64,000 nt of DNA from a virus, in IMG/VR virus record IMGVR_UViG_3300033143_002031, positions 1-64,000 of that record; one strand, written 5' to 3'. Of this stretch, positions 7,552-16,786 are shown one piece after another. The translations under genes and the position numbers were made by a program. The first letter of the stretch is position 1, and each line of letters opens with the position of its first letter. Below the pieces are notes generated by a model. The model was not told where the DNA came from, searched no databases, and saw nothing but the letters and a program-made list of their open reading frames with translations.

Positions 7552-9390
7552 ATGCCCACTAGCCCACGAATGAACTGGCCCTACCCGTCCGATAAACAAG
7601 AGGCGTGGTACGAGGCGTTCAAGACATTCGTGGAGTCCATGGACTCTTCGGGCTTCGCCTCCCGCGAGGACCGGCAACTCATCCTCTCCGGCGGCAACGT
7701 CGTGTCGTGGGACGGGGTCACAGGCGCGCTCCAGTGGACAGGTGCGATCAATCTCATCTCCCCGATCACAGGGTTTCAGGTCCAGGTCGCTCCTGCGGTC
7801 GTCTCGTTGGCCAACGGGCAGGTTCTCTACGCGGTTCTGACCCGTGCCCCGACGAAGAACGTCACCATCGAGGTCGTAGTCGCCGGTCAAGTGCCGAACA
7901 CGGACACGGCTATCACGCTGGCTGTGCGTGTCGGTACCAGAATCTACTGGCGGAACGGGCTTCTGTTCGACAGCGGTGATTCGGTCACGAACCTCGGTGC
8001 GAAGCAGGGCGGCGGTGGGGGCTCCCCTTTGCAGGTGGACGACGAGGGAGCACCGCTCGTCGCAAACTGCAATCTCATGGACTTCATCGGGGCTGGTGTC
8101 ACTGTTGCCCTGACCGCTCCGAACCAGGTGAGCGTGACGATTCCTGGTATTCCTGTAGGGGCTGCCGCTGGCGATCTCTCTGGGAACTATCCGGCGCCGA
8201 CCGTGGACAAGATCCAGGGCGGGGATGTCTTCGACGCCATCGCCCCTGTCAATGGCGACGTGCTGTCGTGGGACGGTCCGAACAGCCGATGGGATGCAGC
8301 GGCCATAGGGGCTGCGAGTGACAGGCGCACGGCCTACTACGTCGTCGGCAACGCGGCCAACGGCGACACTGCGGTCGTCTGCGACTACCTGGACGTTGGG
8401 GACGGGGTGCAGCTTCAGGCGGCTCTGATAGCGGCAGGGGCCGGAAGAGATGTGTATGTGCGCCCAGGTCTCTACGACCTCGGGGTCGGGGCTGCGACGT
8501 CCCCCCTGATCGTTCCAACTGGGGTACGTGTTCGTGGAGCCGGTCGGGGTCACACCTTCGTTCGGACCAAGAACACGGACCAGGGAGCTTTCCAGGTGAA
8601 CCTCGGTTCCTTGGTTGAAGACCTCACGGTGGAGGTAGCGCTCTCGAATGCGGGCGGCTGTGTCGGACAAACCTCGGTTGTCTTGCTCAACAACGAACTC
8701 GCAAGGTGCTACCGGGTAGCGGTGAGGTTCCTTGGAGCCTACACGCCTGTCGAGGCAGCCAATTCGATCCTTCTCGGCGTCTTCGGGTTGTCCAGTGTGC
8801 TCGTGGAAGACGCCAAACTCGTGGACTGCACGGTCGGGGAGAAGACTGCTCCGGCTCCACAATTCATGGCGCTCGGGAAGCTACTTCTGCAAAGCCTTCG
8901 GGCTGTCTACGTGCCCGGCATCTCTACGCTGTTGAACGTGTTGGACTTGCGTGGCTTCATTTCGCACGGTGCGGATGTTGGAGTGGAAGCCGCCTCCAAG
9001 TCCAGGGTGCTCGACTACACGATCTACGACGCCTACCAGTACGGGCTGTGGCTTCATGACACCTCTGGCTGTGAGGTCTCGGTCGGTGAGATCAACATGG
9101 TCGCCTCTGGTGGCACGGAGGCTGGCATCCGCCTCGAAGCACTCACTGACTCCGATGTGGACGGTGTGCGAGTGATCGCGTCGACAGGGGCAGCCGGGAC
9201 CAAGGCTGTGGAACTGGTGAACGCGGACAGGAACATCATTCGGGGTGTGCGAGCCTCGTCAGGGTGGGGGTACGGGGCCGACCTCGACGCGAGCAGTGAT
9301 TACAACATCGTCAATGCGAACCAACTATCGCAGGCGACGACCCCTGTTCGCGATCTTGGTGTCGGCAACGACGTGGCGCACAACTTGTAG
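7552..9390 (+). CDS. Tailspike-like protein with right-handed beta-helix, head of cassette 2
   Basis: 612 residues. Residues 1-150 are the same attachment-type domain as in the protein at 2935. A glycine-rich linker and a tail-fibre segment (GNYPAPTVDKIQGG) follow. From about residue 270 the sequence has the rung pattern of a right-handed parallel beta-helix (QLQAALIAAGAGRDVYVRPG, GVRVRGAGRGHTFV, GIRLEALTDSDVDGVRV, YNIVNANQLS), the pectate-lyase-like fold of phage tailspikes. Such spikes bind and often cut surface polysaccharide; no catalytic residues are identified here. Confidence 0.75.
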   Translation: MPTSPRMNWPYPSDKQEAWYEAFKTFVESMDSSGFASREDRQLILSGGNVVSWDGVTGALQWTGAINLISPITGFQVQVAPAVVSLANGQVLYAVLTRAPTKNVTIEVVVAGQVPNTDTAITLAVRVGTRIYWRNGLLFDSGDSVTNLGAKQGGGGGSPLQVDDEGAPLVANCNLMDFIGAGVTVALTAPNQVSVTIPGIPVGAAAGDLSGNYPAPTVDKIQGGDVFDAIAPVNGDVLSWDGPNSRWDAAAIGAASDRRTAYYVVGNAANGDTAVVCDYLDVGDGVQLQAALIAAGAGRDVYVRPGLYDLGVGAATSPLIVPTGVRVRGAGRGHTFVRTKNTDQGAFQVNLGSLVEDLTVEVALSNAGGCVGQTSVVLLNNELARCYRVAVRFLGAYTPVEAANSILLGVFGLSSVLVEDAKLVDCTVGEKTAPAPQFMALGKLLLQSLRAVYVPGISTLLNVLDLRGFISHGADVGVEAASKSRVLDYTIYDAYQYGLWLHDTSGCEVSVGEINMVASGGTEAGIRLEALTDSDVDGVRVIASTGAAGTKAVELVNADRNIIRGVRASSGWGYGADLDASSDYNIVNANQLSQATTPVRDLGVGNDVAHNL

Positions 9391-9399
9391 GAGAAGTGG

Positions 9400-10032
9400 A
9401 TGGCGACGAAATCTCCAAGGCAGCACCATGGGCAATGGCCGAACGTCGTGTCAGCCGCACAGCTTCCGAATGTCCTGGGGGCTACGATTCAGGACGCGGC
9501 ACTGGAGATCGGGGACATCGCCTATGTCGTAGGCACGGGGCTCTACCAGTGCGACGCTGCGGGCCTTGGTGCTGCGTCATGGTCGCAGCCAGGTGGGGGC
9601 GGAGGCGGCGGCGGGACCGTCCTGACCGACGCGGACTGGGGTGGGGATCATCAGTACAGTCAGCAGGCGGCCCCGGTCGAAGAGACCGTCGGCTATGGCG
9701 TGCTCAACGGGTCGCTCGTTGGGTTGTTTACGGCCTACTTCCGGGTGGCGTGGAACCCGCAGTTCACTGTCCCAGGCTCGGCCGACGCCAGGCTCTACGA
9801 CCTCGGCCCGGCGGCTGGACCCCTGGTGGCTCCGACGCTCATCGCTACGCTGTCCAACGGACCTCCAGGAGTGAACGGGGTGGAGTACCTGGAGCAAGCT
9901 CTCGCTATCGGGGGCTCACCAGGTCCGAACCAGATTCAGAACACGGCCCGGCTCTACGAGGTGGCGGTGTATCAGTCATCGCAGGCCGGGGACTCTGTGC
10001 GCGTCGGCAGCATAGGGATCACGATTCGGTAG
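9400..10032 (+). CDS. Tail-fibre C-terminal-type protein, cassette 2
   Basis: 210 residues starting nine bases after the previous stop. A polyglycine hinge at about residue 67 separates a small N-terminal domain from a C-terminal domain (APVEETVGYGVLNGS, ARLYDLGPAAGP, NQIQNTARLYEVAVY) that matches the end of the protein at 2935. In cassette 1 this domain is fused to the attachment domain; here it is a separate gene. Likely a beta-sandwich fibre tip. Confidence 0.7.
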   Translation: MATKSPRQHHGQWPNVVSAAQLPNVLGATIQDAALEIGDIAYVVGTGLYQCDAAGLGAASWSQPGGGGGGGGTVLTDADWGGDHQYSQQAAPVEETVGYGVLNGSLVGLFTAYFRVAWNPQFTVPGSADARLYDLGPAAGPLVAPTLIATLSNGPPGVNGVEYLEQALAIGGSPGPNQIQNTARLYEVAVYQSSQAGDSVRVGSIGITIR

Positions 10033-10041
10033 GAGAAGACA

Positions 10042-11157
10042 ATGGCAATCCATGTTCGCAACGTCGTCTCGCTCGATAATACGGTCTCGACGGGCCAGTT
10101 CTGGTCGCGGGGCCTTATCCTCATGCGAGAACTATTTCTCGCCGGGAGATGGGTGCAGAGCGCGATCTCGAACGGCGCGACGTGGGATGCCAATATCGTG
10201 CTCAACAACGTGGACTGCGTGGTCAACCCTGCGTCTCCTGCTCGTATCACGTCGGTGGTCGGTGGATTCACGGGCTACGAGGACTATGGGATCACGCTCA
10301 TCGGTGGCGTGGCGGATGACGACAACAACCGAGGGGTCTACCGCATCGCTACCGTGATCGACGACAACACGATCGAGATCGAACCCCCGCCGCCGAACAA
10401 TTGGGTCGCTGACACAGGGATGACCTGTCGAGTTTTCAACTGGGGGCTCCTCTCCCCGCTCTCGAACGCAGAGTACGTCGTGATGGACCCCCCGACCGGG
10501 AACAACCAGGCCTACCTGTCGAAGGAGTCTGGGGACTACAACGGAAATTTCCACGCGCACCCTCGTGGCGACTACCCAGCCAACCCGACAGCCAACTTTC
10601 CATGTGACACCTCTTCTTCGGATCGAACCGCTAGGTGGAACGCCTATTTCGATGGGTCTACGGCGGCAATTTACTGGATCTCGGACGCCGGGCAGGTGTG
10701 GTGGTGTTTGATCTTTGGTGAGCTTGAGGACGCGGCTTCGGGAGACCTGTACCCGGGGTTTGTGTCGCTGGGGAACGGTGCAGAGTGTTTCGATTTGCCC
10801 GGTGGGGACATCAACACGCTCTACATGCTCTACGACAATGGTGGTGTTGGGCAGCAGATGGCGAAGGTGGCGAATGTCTGTCGAGGTGAGACTGTGGTAG
10901 CGAACCGCCAAAACTCGAAGGCGTTGTGCAGGGTCGTGAAAGAGAAGGTCCAGATCGTCAAGCCGTGGGTGTACGCGGTTGGGTCGAGCGGTGGGTTCCA
11001 CCGAGGGCGTCATCCGTTCCGAACGACGAACGAGTACTGGGAAAACTGGCGACCTGTGACCTCGGACGGGACGTGGAGGCACCTTGAAGACGGGGGTGTG
11101 TTCCCGATGAACGGTGTGAACGACCCGAGGCCGATTTCTGGCGTGGCTACGGTGTAG
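10042..11157 (+). CDS. Tail-fibre/appendage protein, cassette 2
   Basis: 371 residues, paralogue of the 459-residue protein at 3817. It starts with a similar MAIHVRN segment and ends with the same PWVYAVGSSGGFHRGR...GVNDP pattern. It includes a copy of the beta repeat (GITLIGGVADDDNNRGVYRI at about residues 90-125). Divergence is strongest in the middle, as expected for exposed receptor-binding parts. Confidence 0.7.
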   Translation: MAIHVRNVVSLDNTVSTGQFWSRGLILMRELFLAGRWVQSAISNGATWDANIVLNNVDCVVNPASPARITSVVGGFTGYEDYGITLIGGVADDDNNRGVYRIATVIDDNTIEIEPPPPNNWVADTGMTCRVFNWGLLSPLSNAEYVVMDPPTGNNQAYLSKESGDYNGNFHAHPRGDYPANPTANFPCDTSSSDRTARWNAYFDGSTAAIYWISDAGQVWWCLIFGELEDAASGDLYPGFVSLGNGAECFDLPGGDINTLYMLYDNGGVGQQMAKVANVCRGETVVANRQNSKALCRVVKEKVQIVKPWVYAVGSSGGFHRGRHPFRTTNEYWENWRPVTSDGTWRHLEDGGVFPMNGVNDPRPISGVATV

Positions 11158-11169
11158 GGAGGAGTCGAG

Positions 11170-13083
11170 ATGCTGCACTACATTCGAGACCTGCTCATCC
11201 CGAGGCGTCCAGCGGGGGATTACGCTGCGACGAACATGATCGCGAGCTACGTGCTCTTCCATTTCTTCCGTGTGATGGGCTGGGTGTGGCTCTGGGAGTG
11301 CGACACGCAGAACTCTCCTGCGAACCACTGCCCTGACGGAGACATGGAAACTTCCGGTGTTGCGGACTGGACCGTGATCGGAACAGCCACCCGTGTCAAG
11401 GACGCGGCGGTGAAGCACCAAGGGCTCTACTCCCTGAAGGTCACATCGGCTGCGCTCAACGATGGCATCCGCACGGCGATTCTCACGAGCACGGAGAACA
11501 CGACCGTCTACCGGGTCGCTCTGTGGGCCTCGAACAATTCAGGGGCCGCGTGGAACGTGGACGTGGACAATGGCTCAGGGGCCTTCGCGAACGTCGGTAC
11601 GATCCCGGACAATGGCGGCGTTTGGACGCTCTACCACTTCACTTTCACGACGAATGCCGGAGGCAACCGCTATGTCCGTGTCGTGGACAACAACACCACG
11701 ACGACCGATGTATACCTGGACGACATCAACGTCTTCCGAAGCTGGTTCGAGTACAACGGCGTAGACCAGAACGGATCGGATGGGGACGTTCAGAATGGGG
11801 ACGAGTTCTCGTCGGCTGCTTACACGTTCGTGGTCGGGGACGTCGGGAAGGTGGTCGTCTTCTACGATCCTACCAACCTTGGAAACTCCGGTGCCTACAC
11901 TGTCGATTCGATCAACGCAGGGAACGCGGTCCTGGCGCTGCGGATGGGGGGCTCTGAGACCCTGATCAACACGGCAGTCGGCACGCTCGTTTGGCGTTTG
12001 TTGGACCTCACGGCGGCCCCGATCAGTTCTTATGCAACAGGAGGGAGTGCCTCGGAATCGGGTGCGGGGTGGGGGCTGGAGAGCCCGCATGCGAGCGGGT
12101 GGAGGCTTTTCTTCCGGCATCGGGCTCTGGCAGGGAGCAACGCGAAATCGATCATGACGTGGAGTTCGCCTATCGACGCTGATTTCTCGGTCATGACTGG
12201 CGAGTTCATGAACTACGAGCCCTCTACGTTCCGTCCGCGTGGGGATTCTTATGATTGGGCTGGATACGCCTCTGTCGAGGGGTGGTTCTTGGTCGGTAAC
12301 GGGGGGAGCACCTCGGAGACGCACAAGCGGCTCTACGCCATGGTCTCTAGTGGTGGGGAGCTTGCCGCGATTGCCACGCGGACGGTCCCAACGCACACGT
12401 CCAACACACTTGGGATGTTTGGGTTGTCCGGTACAGATGCCAGGCACACGGCTCGTGAGTCGCACGTGCACCTGGCCAAACGAGACGGGGGGAATACCCC
12501 CTTGAACGAGATGATCTTCACCGTCTTCTCTTACGACGGTGCGTGCGGATCGGACGAGGCTACGATGCCTCCTGTCGCGCTTGGTATGTGGAACACGGAC
12601 GAGGTGTCGATCCGTGACTTGGACAACCAAGCCAACATCTATTCAGGGGAGGAGGTTCTCCAGAGGCCGATCGTCCTGCGCGATCACAGTGGGGACTACG
12701 GTTTCTACTCTGAGAAGGAGTTTGATATCGAGGACGCCCTGTGGATGTGCCGAACCAACTTGGGCGAGTTCGCCCCGTTCTCACCGATAGAGGGTGTAGG
12801 GGATTCGCTCGCGTTTGCTGCCGGGACGGTGACACTGACGGACGCGGCAGGGGACTTCACTGCGGGTATGGTGGGGAGGGAGATCACGATTGCCGGCTCT
12901 ACTACCCCTGCGAATGACGGGACGTTCGTTGTCACGGGCTACACGAGCCCGACTGTGATCGCCTATGCAAACGCCGCTGGTGTGACGGAGGCATTTCCGG
13001 GGACGTGGAGTGCGGCGCCAGGGTACTTCCACTTCCAGAACGGGGTGTGCTGGAAGTGGCCAGGGCTCACGGCGGTGGCGTAG
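11170..13083 (+). CDS. Large tail-appendage protein with carbohydrate-binding-like segment, cassette 2
   Basis: 637 residues, paralogue of the 677-residue protein at 5200. The N-terminal helix (FHFFRVMGWVWLWECD) and a following jelly-roll segment (VADWTVIGTATRVKDAAVKH) are conserved between the two. A beta repeat near the C terminus (DFTAGMVGREITIAGSTTPA) is the clearest example of that family. The protein ends in a beta-rich region. It probably forms an exposed part of the tail fibre. Confidence 0.7.
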   Translation: MLHYIRDLLIPRRPAGDYAATNMIASYVLFHFFRVMGWVWLWECDTQNSPANHCPDGDMETSGVADWTVIGTATRVKDAAVKHQGLYSLKVTSAALNDGIRTAILTSTENTTVYRVALWASNNSGAAWNVDVDNGSGAFANVGTIPDNGGVWTLYHFTFTTNAGGNRYVRVVDNNTTTTDVYLDDINVFRSWFEYNGVDQNGSDGDVQNGDEFSSAAYTFVVGDVGKVVVFYDPTNLGNSGAYTVDSINAGNAVLALRMGGSETLINTAVGTLVWRLLDLTAAPISSYATGGSASESGAGWGLESPHASGWRLFFRHRALAGSNAKSIMTWSSPIDADFSVMTGEFMNYEPSTFRPRGDSYDWAGYASVEGWFLVGNGGSTSETHKRLYAMVSSGGELAAIATRTVPTHTSNTLGMFGLSGTDARHTARESHVHLAKRDGGNTPLNEMIFTVFSYDGACGSDEATMPPVALGMWNTDEVSIRDLDNQANIYSGEEVLQRPIVLRDHSGDYGFYSEKEFDIEDALWMCRTNLGEFAPFSPIEGVGDSLAFAAGTVTLTDAAGDFTAGMVGREITIAGSTTPANDGTFVVTGYTSPTVIAYANAAGVTEAFPGTWSAAPGYFHFQNGVCWKWPGLTAVA

Positions 13084-13092
13084 GGAGGGGCT

Positions 13093-13434
13093 ATGGGCGT
13101 CTACCTCGTAGAGATGAGCGACCTCGCAGGTATTCCGGCAGCCCGGACCGTTGGGGACAGAATCGGGTTCGATGTCGTTTACGGGTCGCCGGGGACGAAG
13201 CAGGTGGACACGAAGTTTGGGCTTGAGGCCAGCTATGCGGACGCCTACGGAGGCGCCGGAGGGGGCTACAACGCGCAGACGCTCAACCGGGCGTGGCAGA
13301 CAACTGGCGCTCCTCACTGGGTGTACTGGCGCACGGACGACCCCGACCCGACTGGGGCGCACTTCCCGGGGCCAGGTGTGTTCGGAACCACAACGAACTA
13401 CGGCGTGGAGAGCATCGTCTACGTGTCGGTGTGA
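13093..13434 (+). CDS. Small terminal gene of cassette 2
   Basis: 113 residues, start ten bases after the preceding stop with GGGAGGGG upstream. It aligns in its C-terminal half with the 98-residue protein at 7243 (AW/VW, FPGP, YGVES). The N-terminal half differs. Same position in the cassette implies the same, unknown, role. Confidence 0.65.
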   Translation: MGVYLVEMSDLAGIPAARTVGDRIGFDVVYGSPGTKQVDTKFGLEASYADAYGGAGGGYNAQTLNRAWQTTGAPHWVYWRTDDPDPTGAHFPGPGVFGTTTNYGVESIVYVSV

Positions 13435-13450
13435 GAGGTAGGGTGTAGCT

Positions 13451-16282
13451 TTGCCAGGATTCGGAAGCGGGGCGTTCGGCGGGGCAGCCTTCGGCCAGTA
13501 CAACTGGTCGCGGCGAGTGCTCTTCCAAGCGGCCCCTGAAATCTACCGCACGGCCGATCTGGAGCAGAGCGAATTCTTCCGCCGGTATGCCGAGGCGCAG
13601 GGAGTCTCATTCGACAACCTCCGCAACAAGATCGCTGCATTCGCCGACCTACGTGACCCGAGGGCCGTCCGCACCCGCTACGACGAAACCACCCTCCTTC
13701 GCCTTGGGCGTGTGGAGACGATCAAGGGGACGGTCGAGCAGCAAGGCGTCCTCGCTACAGTGATCGCGGGAAGCATCTTCACTACCCGACGCGGGCGCTT
13801 CACGTTCGCAGACGTCGGCAAAGAGATCACCGTCACAGGCTCCACGACCGGGACCAACAACCGCTCCGTGGTCGTGACCAACATCGTCAGCCCGAAGGAG
13901 GTTCTGACCAATCCGCCGCTCACAGTGGATGCTGGCCCCCTTCGATGGGAGCTACGAGAGGTCGAAGCCTCGACAGAGGTGGAGACGCGCGTCCAGGTGG
14001 TAGGTGGCGACGTCGAGTCCATCACTCCCGGCTGGCTCCTTTCGGACGGATTCGCGGACTTCACGGTCCTGAAGCGGGAACAGTTCAAGGCAGAAACGGA
14101 GGAGCGCAAACTTCTCACTCTGAGAGAGGGCTCGGACGGTGCGATCAGCGCGACCTTCCAGTTCTCCTCCCCTACTCTGGCCTTGACCTCGCGAGATGTG
14201 GGCCGACGCATCACCGTCGCAGGCTCGGTCTTCCCGGACACAAACGATGGGAAGTTCGAGATCGTGGACGTGCTCAGTGCGACGTTGTGCCTCCTCGACT
14301 CCACAGACATCGTGGCGGAGACCGCAGGAACGCTCGTGTGGGCACTCCTTCGGGACCCTGAGTTGATCCTCTCCGGGTCGGCCACGCTCAAAGGCGCGGT
14401 CGAGCAGGAGGACGAGGATGGGGATATCATCGCGATCGGCCCTCCTTCCGTCTTCGAGGCGATCTCCGCGACGTTCGCTTCTACGGACGAGGGTAAGCTC
14501 CTCACTCTGCACGAGCCCGGCGACCCTGTAGGGAACAACGGTACCTATGAGGTGCTGTCCGTCCTGTCGGCGAACCAGATCGAGGTAGACGCAACGCTGG
14601 CGATCCGGGTCGGTATGCGGTGGGAGCTACGAGCTTCGACTGACGTGGGCGACGAGACGCAGGTCGAGGTCCGCGCTTCGAGTTTGCTCCAGTACCTCGC
14701 GCAGGACTACGGGGTCGAGGTTGATCATCGTGAAGAGGAGGAGTGGCAGCGGCGGTGGGTCGAGTCCGTGTCTCGCTGGATAGGGATGAAGGGGCACGAG
14801 GACTGCTACAAGTACCTCGCCGAGTTGACCGGGTTCACGGCCGAGGTGCGCGGCCTCTATCGCGTGAGCCAGGAACTCTACGAGGCGGTGGCGGCGGCCG
14901 GCGCTGATACGTTTGACGTCGGCGAGGATGGGGAAGGGCGCTCTGGTCTCGACGGCAGCCTCGACAAGGTAGGGCTCCTCGTCCAGTTCTCATCCCCCAC
15001 GGCGGCGTTCGTGAACGGCGACGTCGGCCGGCACATCGACGTGGCGGGCTCAGGAGGTGGTGCGAACGACGGGCTCTACACCATCAACCGAGTCGTGGAC
15101 GAGTTCACGGTCGAGTTCCGCTCGATCGACGTGATGATTGGCGCAGCCGACCCGAACAACGGGTCGCTGGAGTGGCGCATCGTGCGCCTGTACGCCGACC
15201 AGGCCCCGCTCCTGCCTCACCACGACGAGATCATGATGGGTCTGATGGCCTATCTGAAGACGGTCGCGGTCTTCACTGTGGACAAGTACTGCTGGGAGCA
15301 AACTCCTTCCCCGTGGAGTACGCTCCTCGGGCCTGGAGACGTAGGCGACGGCCGTATCTGGATCACCACCGTGACCCCGGCAGGTCCGGCGGCCTTCCCG
15401 TCCATCTACACCGTTTCCGGACGTGGTGACTTCGAGGTCGCTACAGGGCTTGGAGGGGGCCGCTGGAGGCTCACGGACTCCGACCCTGCCGCGTACTTCC
15501 TGGAGACCGTTCCGACGCTCCACGAGCGGCACAGCGGCACGCAGGGGCTATTGCGGCACAACCTCCCGTTCATCGTCCGCCGGTTCGCGGACCCAGACGC
15601 CTCGTTTACGGCGGCGGAGGTGGGCCGGGTACTCGTAGTCGAAAACTCTGTCTACCCGGAAAACAACAAGGCGTACCTCATCGCGGCACTTGTCACTTCG
15701 ACATCGCTCGAAATGTCCGTAAGTAGCCCGGTCCGCAGCGATAGCAGCGGGACGCTTCGATGGCGCATCCTGCACCCGGACGCTACAGGGCTCACCGGGT
15801 CGCTGACGGCCCCGAGACGATTCAACTCCACAGTCCCGGTCTTCGCCCTATCGGACGAGGGCAAGCGGCTCATCGTTTCGGAGAGTGCGTCAGGGAACGA
15901 TCGGGAGTTCGTGATCGAGACCTTCATCGACGTGAACAATGTGGACCTGGCTCCCTACCAGACGCCCGCGACTCCGGACGTGAACAACGGCGCGCTCGTC
16001 TGGGCTATGTTCTCCTACGAGTTCGAGGTGGTGGCTACGGAACCCCCGAACATCGGAGCAGCGACCCTGGAGTACATCTGCCCGGAGCAGATGACGTGTA
16101 GCTACTGCCGATCGAACAAGGCGCTCGTAGAGGCCAGCACGCCCTACTTGCTGGAGAAGGGGCTCGATAGGCTCCGCGACAGGCTAGCGCAGGGGACGCC
16201 CAAGCACGTCGAGTTGATCGAAAACTACGGGTACGAGGTGAATGCGAGCCTCAACCTGACAGCCACAGTGGACTCCCCGTGA
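13451..16282 (+). CDS. Baseplate-type protein with six beta repeats
   Basis: 943 residues from a TTG start (no ATG or GTG fits near the N terminus; GAGAGGTAGGG lies upstream). Repeats of about 65 residues with the pattern DVGRxIxVxGS....NxGxFxI...GxLxWxL begin near residues 116, 237, 335, 512, 711 and 790. Between the third and fourth is a helical segment (LLQYLAQDYGVEVD, SVSRWIGMKGHEDCY, LAELTGF) that resembles the core of P2 gpI-like baseplate proteins. A CxxC near the end (MTCSYC) may bind metal. Large baseplate wedge or hub protein is the best reading. Confidence 0.65.
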   Translation: MPGFGSGAFGGAAFGQYNWSRRVLFQAAPEIYRTADLEQSEFFRRYAEAQGVSFDNLRNKIAAFADLRDPRAVRTRYDETTLLRLGRVETIKGTVEQQGVLATVIAGSIFTTRRGRFTFADVGKEITVTGSTTGTNNRSVVVTNIVSPKEVLTNPPLTVDAGPLRWELREVEASTEVETRVQVVGGDVESITPGWLLSDGFADFTVLKREQFKAETEERKLLTLREGSDGAISATFQFSSPTLALTSRDVGRRITVAGSVFPDTNDGKFEIVDVLSATLCLLDSTDIVAETAGTLVWALLRDPELILSGSATLKGAVEQEDEDGDIIAIGPPSVFEAISATFASTDEGKLLTLHEPGDPVGNNGTYEVLSVLSANQIEVDATLAIRVGMRWELRASTDVGDETQVEVRASSLLQYLAQDYGVEVDHREEEEWQRRWVESVSRWIGMKGHEDCYKYLAELTGFTAEVRGLYRVSQELYEAVAAAGADTFDVGEDGEGRSGLDGSLDKVGLLVQFSSPTAAFVNGDVGRHIDVAGSGGGANDGLYTINRVVDEFTVEFRSIDVMIGAADPNNGSLEWRIVRLYADQAPLLPHHDEIMMGLMAYLKTVAVFTVDKYCWEQTPSPWSTLLGPGDVGDGRIWITTVTPAGPAAFPSIYTVSGRGDFEVATGLGGGRWRLTDSDPAAYFLETVPTLHERHSGTQGLLRHNLPFIVRRFADPDASFTAAEVGRVLVVENSVYPENNKAYLIAALVTSTSLEMSVSSPVRSDSSGTLRWRILHPDATGLTGSLTAPRRFNSTVPVFALSDEGKRLIVSESASGNDREFVIETFIDVNNVDLAPYQTPATPDVNNGALVWAMFSYEFEVVATEPPNIGAATLEYICPEQMTCSYCRSNKALVEASTPYLLEKGLDRLRDRLAQGTPKHVELIENYGYEVNASLNLTATVDSP

Positions 16283-16290
16283 GGTAGCAG

Positions 16291-16785
16291 ATGCCTGTGA
16301 ACATCGAAGCAGTCGTGACGGATATCGGGAGGCAGCGCCTCATGGAGGGCTTGGGGCAGACGACGGCCCTCGACTTCATCACGTCGTTCAAGGTCGGGGA
16401 GGGCGGCTGGGAAGACACCCCTGGGGGCCGCGTACCCAGGGACCCCACCGACGAGGGACCGAGCGCGAACAGAGGACCGACGCTGGGGGATCTCGATTGT
16501 CTCACCAACCCATCTGACTACCCGGTGGATTCCCGAGGGAACTTCTCCAAGGCGCTGGCGCTCGTCAACTTCGCGTTCACGGCCAACACGACGCTGGAGG
16601 CGACATGCTTTCTCAACTTCGGGGAGTTCAATGACGACGGGCACGGAAACTTCCCCGAGATGTACGAGATCGGTCTCTTCAATGTGTCGGCCGAGATGGT
16701 AGCCTACGGAACCTTCCCGCGAGTCGAGAAGAATCCTGGCGTCTCCCGGACCTTCACTGTAAAGATCAACGCGGACAGGAGCTAG
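16291..16785 (+). CDS. Tail-fibre attachment/baseplate-edge protein
   Basis: 164 residues. The N terminus (VVTDIGRQRLMEG) and later pattern (FTANTTLEATCFLNFGEF, EMYEIGLFN, YGTFPRVEKN) resemble the N-terminal fibre-attachment domains of P2 gpH-like and related tail proteins, where a fibre docks on the baseplate. It lies directly before a 704-residue fibre gene, which fits. Family assignment is tentative. Confidence 0.6.
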   Translation: MPVNIEAVVTDIGRQRLMEGLGQTTALDFITSFKVGEGGWEDTPGGRVPRDPTDEGPSANRGPTLGDLDCLTNPSDYPVDSRGNFSKALALVNFAFTANTTLEATCFLNFGEFNDDGHGNFPEMYEIGLFNVSAEMVAYGTFPRVEKNPGVSRTFTVKINADRS

Positions 16786-16786
16786 C

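Noticed and set aside
7282-8862. 526-residue - strand open frame
   Set aside because: It mirrors the tailspike gene and the end of the gene before it; rich in Arg/Val/Asp as expected for a GC-rich antisense frame, with no ribosome site. The same applies to the large - strand frames at 10132-11421, 11575-12630, 27059-28174, 30742-31938 and 48336-49877.
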